In this document: positions 46,601 to 56,313 of the stretch, in pieces
Layout: each line of letters starts with the position of its first letter
Position numbering within the stretch: the first letter of the stretch is position 1
From: Halicephalobus mephisto
Lineage: Eukaryota > Nematoda > Chromadorea > Rhabditida > Panagrolaimidae
NCBI GenBank assembly: GCA_009193035.1
Contig: SWDT01000005.1
Span: forward strand, 372,001 to 436,000
Direction of reading: 5' to 3'
Length of the DNA stretch: 64,000 nucleotides
Notes under the pieces: generated by a model
What the model was told of the DNA's origin: nothing
What the model saw: the letters and a program-made list of their open reading frames with translations, nothing else
Database searches by the model: none
Made by a program: the position numbers and the translations under genes

Positions 46601-49600
46601 GGTCAAAATTAACTGTTAGAGTTTGAGATTAAAGTTGAAAGTCAGTTTGAAGTCGAATTTTGAAAGTTAACTTTGGCAGTCAAGGTCGATCTCGAAATTT
46701 GATGACTAACTTTGACTTTGAACTCTGATTCTCAAAAGTCAAAATGAAAGTTAACAGTCAATTTTGATTTTCAACTTGGACTTACAAGTCAAAATCAAAG
46801 TTAACAGTCAGAGTTCAAACTTTGGCAGTCAAGGTCGATCTCGAAATTTGATGACTAACTTTGACTTTGAACTCTGACTGTTAACTTTCATTTTGACTTT
46901 TGAGAATCAATTTTTGTTTCCAACTTGGATTTACAAGTCAAAATCAAAGTTAACAGTCAGAGTTAAAACTTTGATAGTCAAGGTCGATCTTGAAATTTGA
47001 TGACTAACTTTGACTTTGAACTCTGATTCTCAAAAGTCAAAATGAAAGTTAACAGTCAATTTTGATTTCCAACTTGGACTTACAAGTCAAAATCAAAGTT
47101 AACAGTCAGAGTTCAAACTTTGACAATCAAGTTCGATCTCGAAATTTGATGACTAACTTTGACTTTGAACTCTGACTGTTAACTTTCATTTTGACTTCCA
47201 ACTTTGACAGGCAAATTCGATCTCAAACTTCGAAGTCAAAGTTAGTCGTCAAATTTGGACTGGTAACTTTGACAAAACGGATCAAAAACTCATGACTTCT
47301 GGATCTCAATAGTAATCTGTAGAATCCTGGATTCTGATGATTAAATTTTAATCTCAAAGTCAGGATCTACAAATCCGGTTACTGTAGTTTGGACATCTTT
47401 TATAAAAATATTCGAAATTTTAAAAATTTACACAAATTTGATTAAAGTATTTTTATTAAATAAATTGCAGTGCTTGCTCGACTTTGGACTTTACTTGAAG
47501 GATATCCCGAAATCGGCTCAATTATGTTTATCTTTAATTTCGGAAAAAACAAAAAAAAAAGGTTCTGAAGCTACTCCTTTGGGATTTTCGAATATTCGAC
47601 TTTTTGATTGGGAAGATTACTTACTTCAAGGAAAAAAAACTGTTTTTTTTTGGCCATTTCCGAAAGATTTTAACGGATTGCTGAATCCAACAGGCGTGAT
47701 TGGATCTAATCATGATCAAACGGTAGCTAGATTGGAAATAGAATTAACGGATTTTGGAAATCGTGTTAAATATCCTCCATTTGATTCTATTTTACAATTT
47801 TTGAAAATAATGCAACAACGAAAAGCCAGAGGCACAGGAACTTCGGATTCTCTTCCTGAAATTGAAAATTTTGATGAAAATAGTGAAAATATTAAAAGAT
47901 TAACAACATTAAGAAAAATAATGGATCCTAAAAATTTAAAAATTGATGATCAAAGATTTTTATGGCAAGCAAGAAAAAAAATAAGTACTAATTTTCCATC
48001 GATGTTACCTATAATTGTGGATATTCCGATGATTTGGAAAACTCGAGAAACATTTTGCGAATTATATGGAATGTTGGTAGATTGGCCGTTGTTACAAGTA
48101 GATGCTGCGATGGAAATGCTCGATGGAAAATGTACCGATACCTGGATTAGGGATGCTGCTGTTGATAGAATTGATCGTGCTTTGGATAATGATCAACTTC
48201 AACTTTATCTTCTGCCCTTGGTCCAAGCTTTAAGGTAAGTTTTTTAACTTAAACAAATATTGTTAGAATTAGAAAAAAGAGTGAAAATTTTTTTTTAATT
48301 TTTGAATTGCCGCGCAAGGGCGAGTGAGAGTAGGAAAATGATAAATTTGGTAAAACACTGCAAAAATCGACTCGCTCTGTCTGTTCTCTCTCTCTCTCTG
48401 TCTTCCTCTTCCCCTCTCTTTTTCTCTCTCTTTTTTCTCTCTCTTTTTTATTTTTCTTTTTTCTCTCTTTCTTTTTCTCTTCCTTCCTTTCTTTCTCTCT
48501 CTTTTTTCTCTTTCTTTCTTTTCTTCTCTCTCTCTTTTTCTCCTTCTCTTTCCTTCATTACAATCCTAAAATTTAAAATTTTTTATAAATTATAATTTTG
48601 TAATTTTAGATATGAACCGTTTGCTAATTCTGGCCTGGCTAAGATGCTGGTTAAAAGAGGGCTTCTGAATTACAAAATTGGACATACTTTGTTCTGGTTA
48701 CTGAGAGCAGAATTGAATTACTTTGATTTATCTCCTTCGGTGGTCAAAGTTCCCAAGTTTTATACCAGATTTGCCATTTGTCTAGAAATGTATCTTCGAG
48801 GTAATTCTGTTCATTTGCCCGGTATTGTGAAACAAGTGGATTTGGTGAATATTCTGACGTCATTGAGTCTGATGGTGAAAAACGTCGGAGCGAAGGAATC
48901 TGCGACGAAGAAACTTCAACAAGAATTACTACAAAAAAAAGAAGATTTGCAAAATATGATTTCTCCTTTGAATCCCACAGACAGATTAGGGGAACTTTTG
49001 TGAGTTTTTAATTTAGTTTTGTAAATATTATAGAAAAAATAATTATTTTGGAATTTTTGAATTCCCGCGCAAAGACGAATAAAACTTAAAAAATAGTAAA
49101 TTCGGCAAACTACTGCTAAAATCGACTTTTATGGGAGTTCTAAAGGTTGCTAAAATCGACTTTTTTATAGGAGTTCTAAAGGTTGCTAAAAATATGTCAG
49201 GACATTTCGAAAAAATTTGTCATTCTAAAATTTTAATCATTTTTAATTTTTGAATTGCCGCGCAAGGGGCGAGTGAGAGTAGAAAAATGACAAATTTGGT
49301 AAAACACTGCTAAAATCGACTCGCTCTGTCCACTCTCTCTTTTTTTCCGACAATCCTAAAATTTTCCAAAACTTCTATCCGAACGATTTCGTAATAATTT
49401 TTATTTTTGATCTTTTGTAATATAACGGTGAAATTTTGTGTTTTCAGAATCGACAAATGTTCTGTTCTTGGAAGCGCCAAACAACCGCTGAAGTTAACTT
49501 GGAAGAATCCAGAACCTTTGGCTAGACTCACGGCGGAAACTCATCAGATTATCTTCAAAAATGGAGATGACCTTCGTCAGGATATGTTAACCCTTCAAGT

Positions 49601-50402
49601 GATGAGAATCATGGATGCAAAGTGGAAAATCCACAATCTGGATTATTGTCTGACTCTTTATGAAGTTCTTCCGATGGGACGAAATGTGAGTTAATTAATT
49701 TTTAATTAAATTTTAAACGAATTACTTCAGATTGGGATGATTCATGTCGTTCAAAATTGTCAAACACTTTTCCAAATCCAGATCAGCGCAAATCAAATAG
49801 GATCGGCTTTGAATATGGACAACAGTTTGTTCAACAAATATCTCTATCAATGTTCAAGCGACAGCAAGCAATATATGGAATGCGTTGACAGATTTACCTC
49901 TTCTTTGGCAGGATACTGTATTGTGACATATATATTAGGAATCAAGGACAGACATCAAGACAACATCATGCTGGCGAAAGACGGACGGATATTCCATATT
50001 GATTTTGGGCACTTTCTTGGTCATACAAAAATGAAATTCGGAATCAACAGAGAAAGAACAGAATTCATCCTGACTGAACACTTTCTGCACATTGTCTCGA
50101 GAGGAAAAAGTAATCTCAAGGACACGTATGAATATAAAAGCTTCAGAGAGTCCTGCGTCAGAGGATTCTTGGTCCTCTACCATAATGCTAGGTTCTTTAT
50201 TGTGCTATTCAGGATGATGCTGTGCATGGGACTTCCTGAACTAAGCACCCAGAATCATATTGACTTCATTACCCAATCCTTCATGTACGATAAGACGACA
50301 GAAGAAGCGAAAACGGCATTTTTGAATATTTTCGATGGTGTCGTCAAAAGTGACTGGTCAACGTCGGTTAATTGGTTCTTCCATGCTGTGAAGCATCTTT
50401 AA
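43654..50402 (+). CDS. age-1: Class I phosphoinositide 3-kinase catalytic subunit (p110)
   Basis: Makes PIP3 at the plasma membrane downstream of the insulin/IGF receptor (worm DAF-2 pathway). Seven exons: 43654-44108, 44394-45027, 45595-46134, 47471-48234, 48610-48999, 49448-49685, 49731-50402; phases agree, ~1,230 aa. Domains: adaptor-binding domain (~115-235: [44 protein letters not shown]), Ras-binding domain (~310-430: [40 protein letters not shown]), C2 (~490-640, starting [15 protein letters not shown]), helical domain (~650-900) and kinase domain. Kinase residues: ATP lysine in [13 protein letters not shown] (~965), catalytic loop GIKDRHQDN (~1080), HIDFGHFLG (~1098). An adaptor-binding domain makes class I certain over class II or III. 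Introns 1-3 are expanded by tandem repeats. Confidence 0.96.
44109..44393. repeat. age-1 intron 1: ~55 bp tandem repeat
   Basis: Four units of TTAACGTTTTCATATATGGA and TTTCTAATTTATTTTTATA. Fills the intron between its splice sites. Confidence 0.8.
45180..45590. repeat. age-1 intron 2: ~56 bp tandem repeat
   Basis: About six units of TTTTCCATATATGGATTCTA, CATTTCAAAACCTATATTTA and GGATTATATAAAATG; three are nearly identical, so the expansion is recent. Confidence 0.85.
46450..47280. repeat. age-1 intron 3: GTCAAAGTT array with long inverted copies
   Basis: A complex array of GGTCGAAGTCAAAGTTGA-type units on both strands. A 35-nt arm at 46726-46760 is exactly complementary to 46875-46909, 114 nt away; a second pair (about 47025-47060 with 47175-47200) repeats this imperfectly. 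Confidence 0.85.
48280..48570 (+). repeat. Dispersed repeat plus CT-rich tract in age-1 intron 4
   Basis: Begins TTTTTGAATTGCCGCGCAAG, GGCGAGTGAGAGTAGGAAAA, followed by ~180 bp of C/T only. Nearly identical, CT tract included, to 55935-56210. Open frames over it are artefacts. Confidence 0.85.
49050..49350 (+). repeat. Two further copies of the TTTTGAATTGCCGCGC family in age-1 intron 5
   Basis: Copies begin near 49054 (diverged) and 49246 (close). Both lack the long CT tract. The first is followed by two copies of AGGAGTTCTAAAGGTTGCTA. Confidence 0.75.
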
Positions 50403-51095
50403 AAATGAATTTACACTAGTGGAATCTGGATCTATTCATTATTAATGTTATCAATGATGGTTACTTGGCATTACTGTGCTTTGGAACATTTTTAAAAATG
50501 GTTTTTATGGATTAGACTTTTTGGATTTACTCATTAATATCATCACGTGGAATGATTTGGCATTTCTGTGTTGTGAAATATCTTCAAAATGGTTATTTTG
50601 GATTTATACCTTTGGGATTGCAATTTATTTATCTTTGATGTCATCAGAAGCGGTTGATCAATGTTCGTTACTTAATTTTTCTATAATATAGAACATGTTT
50701 GAAATCTGAAAGTTAAAATTTTGCCTTAGATCTCGATCAATTCATTATTAACGTCAGTCAAGGTGGTCAATGTCGATAGTCGGTTCTTCTTTGGCGTGGA
50801 ACTTCTCTGAAATGATATCTAAAAGATGGAGATTATGGATGTCCACTTCTGGGATCTTGATCGGTTTGTCTCTGATGTTGTCAAGAATGATCAACATCGA
50901 TCAATTTGTTCGTCCATGATGTAGAACATCCTTGATGTAAAAAAGCTGAATTTGTGCACGTCAGCTTCTGGAATCTTGACTGATTCATCGTTGGTTTCGT
51001 CTTTGGGAAACGTCCAGAAAACTGGTTTTTATGTAATATCGTGTAAAACGGGCTTAAATAAGTACTGAGATCCGGGATGCCTAAGGCTCCGAAAG
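50403..51095 (+). repeat. Decayed ~115 bp tandem copies of the age-1 terminal segment
   Basis: Five or six degenerate units follow the age-1 stop. Best matches: 50756-50880 and 50881-51005 against 50340-50440 (GTGACTGGTCAACGTCGGTT and TTCTTCCATGCTGTGAAGCA of age-1 versus AGGTGGTCAATGTCGATAG and TCTTTGGCGTGGAAC). None keeps an open frame. Also serves as age-1 3' UTR and the next promoter. Confidence 0.6.
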
Positions 51096-51206
51096 ATGAA
51101 TCAGAAAAGATTGATTACGTTATTTGATCTCGTTTCTAAATTGAAAAGTGGGTGGATCGATAAAGTTGATCAAAAAACAATTTTTCATTTTGGATTTGAC
51201 AAAATA

Positions 51207-54200
51207 ATGAAAATAATTATTTTTCTCTTAATTGTACTTTTAAATGATGTTAATGGATCCGGAACTACCCTAAGGCCAAACCATGCCGTTATCGATGAAA
51301 ATCGTCGGCATATTGATGTGGATTCTACTTGGTTAGATAAAAACGGTAAAAAAATCCAAAAAGTTGGATTAGATGCTTCTGATAAAGAAAAAGTAGTTTT
51401 GGATTTGTTAACAGAAAAAAAACAATTATCAGCTTCTGCTTCTGGAAATATCGCCGCTGCTGAGACGAGTGAAGGTCATCGGGCTCAAGTCCAGAAGTTC
51501 GGAGATAAAGGAGGGGTCGCTCAGGCCGGAGGACATAAGTAAGTTGTGAATTAGTCATTGAAATTAAAAATAATTTTTTTATCGAATAATTTAGAAATTA
51601 GAAATTTTAGAAATTTAAAAATTTTAATTTTTCATTAAAATTTGAAATTTTAGAAATTTAAAAATTTTAATTTTTCATTAAAATTAGAAATTTTAGAAAT
51701 TCGAATAATTTTGAAATTTAAAAATTTAAAATTTGAAATTTTAGAAATTCGAATAATTTAGAAATTAGAAATTTAAATTTTTCATTAAAATTAAAAATTT
51801 TAGAAATTCGAATAATTTTGAAATTTGAAAATTTTAATTTTTCATTAAAATTTGAGATTTTTTATGAAATTTCAGATTTCTGAATTTTGTTGGATTCTGG
51901 AATACTTGGAGAATTTTTGCAAAATTCTAGAAGATTCTGGAAAGTTCTGCTTTTTCTGAAATTTTTACAGAAGTTTTAAAATAATTTAATAAATTCGAAC
52001 TTTTCGATTTTCGAATGTTTTGAATTCTGGAAATTTCCATGAAATTTATAGAATTTCAAAAGCCTTTATTAGATTCTAGAAAATTTTAAAACTTTTTACA
52101 ATTCTGAAAGGCTTCAGAATCTTATCTGGGGGTTCTAAAATTTTCTACAAGATGTTTGAAAACTTCAAAAATAGGATTTTAGAAAATTTTAGAATTCTCA
52201 TCCAGATTTTGAAAAATTGGAGAATTTTCTACGATTCCAGGAGTCTTCGGGATCTTATCTGGGATTCTAGAAGATTCCAGAAGTCTTCAGAATCTTATCT
52301 AGGATTTTAGAAGATTCCAGAAGTCTTCAGAATCTTATCTAGGATCTTAGAAGATTCCAGAAGTCTTCGGGATCTTATCTAGGATTTTAGAAGATTCCAG
52401 AAGTCTTCAGAATTTTATCTAGGATCTTAGAAGATTCCAGAAGTCTTCGGGATCTTATCTGGGATTCTAGAAGATTCCAGAAGTCTTCAGAATCTTATCT
52501 AGGATCTTAGAAGATTCTAGAAGTCTTTACTAAATTGTCAAAGATTTTAAAAATTTCAAAAAAGTTAATAATTAAAGAAAAATAATTTCAGAGGTCAACT
52601 GAGAACAAAGGAAGATTCTGAAGGTCGTCATGCTTTCCTCAAAGCTGACAATAAGTACAAACTGGATACTGTAGCCAGAGGGTCATTGAAAAATGCAGGG
52701 GATACGGACTTCGAAGCCACAAACGAGAGATTTGACTTCAAATTGAATCCTAATCATCATGACAACCACACTGGAGAAGGTACTGTATCCTTTAACGACA
52801 AGGAAAAAGGAAAATCCGGCACGTACGGATACACCATAAGACAGGACGGTCGGAGAACGGAAGCCGATCTGTCAGCTCACGACGTTGGAGGAGACCAGTT
52901 TTCCCAGTCTTTGTTCGGCAGAAGGTCGGACAAATACCATTGTACTGCGGAAACGCCCGGGATTTCGCAATGTTATGATTCCAAAGGAAGATCCGTCGGG
53001 AAGGTCGTAGCGGACAAAAATGGAAACACAGTTGTCTACAACGATAAAGATGTACCGATTGGGACAGGATCTGTCAGGAAAACAAGCGATAGATCCTATG
53101 AAGCTGTGATTTCAAAAAATCTCTTTATTGCGAAGCTGAAGGACGTCAGAAGAGGAGCTTGTTGCCGACAATTGACCGGAAAACCGTGTTCTAGTCCGAT
53201 TAAATTAAGTAATCCTAAATTTAGCTCCCCTAATGAACGTGATGAAGAAGGAAAACTTCATTTAACTTGGCCTGATTGTTTCGACATGAGCGTCGACGTC
53301 ACATTGCCTCCTAACGTCCATATAAACAAACTGGCGATGAAACTGGACGTGAACATTCAGCCTTTGGGCAAACTCAGATGCATGGACGTCGCGACGTGTG
53401 GAAGAGAATGTTACTATTGTGATTGGTGTAAAAATTCCAGAAAATTAAAATTACTAGAAAATACCGACGGAAATTTGTGCAGATCGACAGCAGAAAGAAC
53501 GTACAGGTTGACAGTGAAATTATGTCCTCCTCCAGAAGATCCAAATTTCACTCTTTGTTCGACATTTTCAAAATCAGTTTGGCAGAAGGATTATTGGAAA
53601 AAAGAAGGAGCTATAGACGTCTGGATGAAGTTCTACCAAAGAGCCCAGAACAGAGCTGAACTCGAGAAAGAATTCTTCAGTCAACTCGATAATCCCCTCC
53701 TCGGAAAAGCTTTCAAATTGGCTCTCATTGGGGATTGGCTTGCTGCAAATGGATTGGATGTAAGTTTTTATTTCATATATAACCTTAATTCACATGATTC
53801 CATTAGTTGAATATTTTTTTACACAACCTCAATTGGTGTATAATTTTTTAAATATAATCTTAGTTCATATATAATTTCAATAGTTTTTTATATATAACTT
53901 CAATTGGTATATAATCTTAGTTCATATATAATTTTAATAATGTTTTATATATAACTTCAATTGGTATATAATCTTAATTCATATATAATTTCAATAATGT
54001 TTTATATATAATTTGAATTAGTATATAATCTTAATTCATATATAATTTTAGTAGTTTTTTATATATAACTTCAATTAGTATATAATCTTAGTTCATATAT
54101 AATTTCAATAATTGATTTTTTTATATATAACTTTGGTCAATAGATATAATTTTAATTTATATATGGTTTTGTTTTTTATAATTTTAGTTCATATATAACT

Positions 54201-54602
54201 TTGTTCCGTATGTAATTTCATATATGAATTCACTTCCAGAAAGGAAGCTATACTCCTACGAACTCAGAATTGATGGAATACTTTGTTTCGAAACGAAGTC
54301 CCGACGAACTTCTGGCTTGCGAACATGCCGTAGTTGATTACGACATAGAAGGCGCGAAAGTGAAGACAAACGTCCTTTTTGAAGCTGCTACGACGGCGAA
54401 TTCTGTAGGATTTTTTGAAATGAAAAATATTAATCAAGTATTTCAGATTCCGAATATTTTCAAAGATAAAAAATGCAACGCTTTTGAACAACTTCAAGAA
54501 TCCAGATTTCAACAAGAAGTCGATGAATTTAGAAAAAACGGAGGCGGTGGAGGCATTCTTGGAGGACTTGGAAATTTATTCAATGGAAAAAGAAAAAAAT
54601 AA
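51207..54602 (+). CDS. Secreted nematode protein of unknown function
   Basis: Three exons (51207-51538, 52592-53759, 54240-54602) in phase, 620 aa. The start at 51207 was chosen over an in-frame ATG at 51096 because it gives the signal peptide MKIIIFLLIVLLNDVNG. The N-terminal half is polar and rich in charged and Gly-containing, beta-prone repeats (KFGDKGGVAQAGGHK, FDFKLNPNHHDNHTGEGTV, KGKSGTYGYTIRQDGRR). The C-terminal half has a Cys-containing domain (GACCRQLTGKPC, CMDVATCGRECYYCDWCKN, LTVKLCPPPEDPNFTLC), then a helical region and a Gly-rich basic end (GGGGGILGGLGNLFNGKRKK). No family recognised. Convergent with the next gene, 78 bp between stop codons. Confidence 0.8.
51590..52560. repeat. 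Repeat-filled intron 1 of the secreted-protein gene
   Basis: First part (51590-51860) repeats TTTTAGAAATTTAAAAATTT; the second (52220-52520) has about eight units of ~36 bp, AGAAGATTCCAGAAGTCTTC and GGATCTTATCTAGGAT. No exon needed. Confidence 0.8.
53760..54239. repeat. Repeat-filled intron 2 of the secreted-protein gene
   Basis: About ten units of ~40 bp containing TTCATATATAATTTCAATA and TTTTATATATAACTTCAATT. Period varies. Confidence 0.8.
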
Positions 54603-54680
54603 TTTTTAACGGGAAATTTTTTTTTTGATGATTTTATTTTTTATTGAAATTTAAAATTATTGACGTGATTATTGAAGAAT

Positions 54681-55698
54681 TCAAAAATAACGACGTCTGT
54701 TTCCTCTGTCGTTTTTGCCGTTGGATCTACGACGACAACAGACGCAGGAAATTCCGTTGGCACCGACGAATCCGACTGTGTCTTCGGCGGAGTGGTCGTT
54801 GGCGAATCCTGGAATTTTAGGATTTTATTTAAATAAAATTTTGTCGAAGGTTTTAGAATTTTGCAGATTCTGAAGCTTTTGAGAATCTTGGGAGATTCTT
54901 GACAGTAGTTCGAAAATTTTTAAAATCTATAGAAAATTTTTGGAGTTCACTAGATTACTGTAGGAGATCTTGAAAGTTTTGAGATTCTTATGGGACTTTC
55001 TAGATTACTGTAGAAGTCTCTAAAATCTCCCAGAATCTAGACAATAGTTCGAAAACTTTTAAAATCTATAGGAAGCTTCTGAAGTCTTCTAGATTACTGT
55101 AGAAGATCCTGAAGGTTTTGAGATTCTTATAGGACTTTCTAGATTACTGTAGAAGACTATGAAGTCTTCCGGAATCTAGACAGTAATTTGAAAACCTTTT
55201 AAAATCTATAGAAAGTTCCTAGAATCTTCTAGATTACTGTAGAAGACTCTGAAGTCTTCCGGAATCTCGTAGATAATTTTCGAGAATTTGATCAAGGCTT
55301 CTAGATTACTGTGGAAGCTTCGAGAATCTTAGAAATTTTTGGGATTTTTCAAAATCAAGATGTACAATCTTGGATTCTGGAAATTCCGGGAAATTTTACA
55401 TTTTTTTATTAAAATATATTTATGGAAAATCCTCACCCCAGGCGGTACAGCAACCGATGCAACGATCGGCGAAAGTGGCTCCAGCAGTATCCGCCACGGG
55501 AGTGCCACAATTGACGGTGATCTTGTTTCCATCGACTCTAGCAACAAAAGTTGCGTTATGTTCACATTTGACGTTGATTCTGTCTCTTTCTTCGGACGAT
55601 CCAGATCCGCTGTCCCATCGACGTCCAGGAACGGAGTATCCGGCGAAAACAGAAGCCACCAGGGCCACGAAACAGATTCCGAGAAGAATTTTCGACAT
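54681..55698 (-). CDS. Small secreted Cys-rich protein
   Basis: Two exons (55698-55437 and 54808-54681) in phase, 129 aa. Clear signal peptide (MSKILLGICFVALVASVFAG). The mature part has eight cysteines, including CEHNATF with an N-glycosylation sequon, then RCIGCCTAWG and GISCVCCRRR, and ends in an Arg-rich tail (GNRRRYF). Related genes probably exist in nematodes, but I cannot name the family. The ~630-bp intron is an array of the unit TAGATTACTGTAGAAGACT. Confidence 0.75.
54840..55330. repeat. ~60 bp tandem repeat in the Cys-rich gene intron
   Basis: Six or more units of TCTAGATTACTGTAGAAGAC, CTGAAGTCTTCCGGAATCT. TACTGTA is a common short repeat element elsewhere in the window. Confidence 0.8.
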
Positions 55699-56313
55699 TT
55701 TTAAATTTATTTTAAAAGTTTAAAATTTTTTCTTTTATATTGGTTTTTTGACATTTCTAAAATGATTAAAAATTCTGATTCATTTTTTTAAACATTTTAA
55801 AAAATATCTTGATTCATTTTTTTTAAACATTTTCTTCAAGAAATTCTGATTCATTTAAGGTTTTAAATAACACCAAATATTTTTCCTAATTTTTTGATTT
55901 ACAAATTTCCACTTTTAAAAAATTAGAAAAAAGAATGAAAATTTTTTTAAAAATTTTTGAATTGCCGCACAAGGGCGAGTGAGAGTAGGAAAATGATAAA
56001 TTTGGTAAAACGCTACAAAAATCGACTCGCTCTGTCTGTTCTCTCTCTTTCTTTATCTTTCTCTTCCCCTCTCTTTTTTCTCTCTCTTTTTTATTTTTCT
56101 TTTTTCTCTCTTTCTTTTTCTCTTCCTTTCTTTCTTTCTCTTTCTCTCTCTTTTTTCTCTTTCTTTCTTTTCTTCTCTCTCTTTTTCTCCTTCTCTTTCC
56201 TTCATTACAATCCTAAAATTACTATCGAAAACTTTAACAAAAACTTTTATTTTTGTAACAACGTTAATTTAAAGTTGAAAATTCACCAGGAAAAATGAAG
56301 CTCTGAGGTAGAA
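55699..56313. other. Intergenic region with a second CT-tract repeat copy
   Basis: 55700-55930 is AT-rich (three copies of AAATTCTGATTCATTT). 55935-56210 is the dispersed repeat with CT tract. No gene seen. Confidence 0.6.

Noticed and set aside
48302..48595. Leu/Ser/Phe-rich 97-codon frame
   Set aside because: Translation of a dispersed repeat and CT tract within an age-1 intron; the same frame recurs at 55957.
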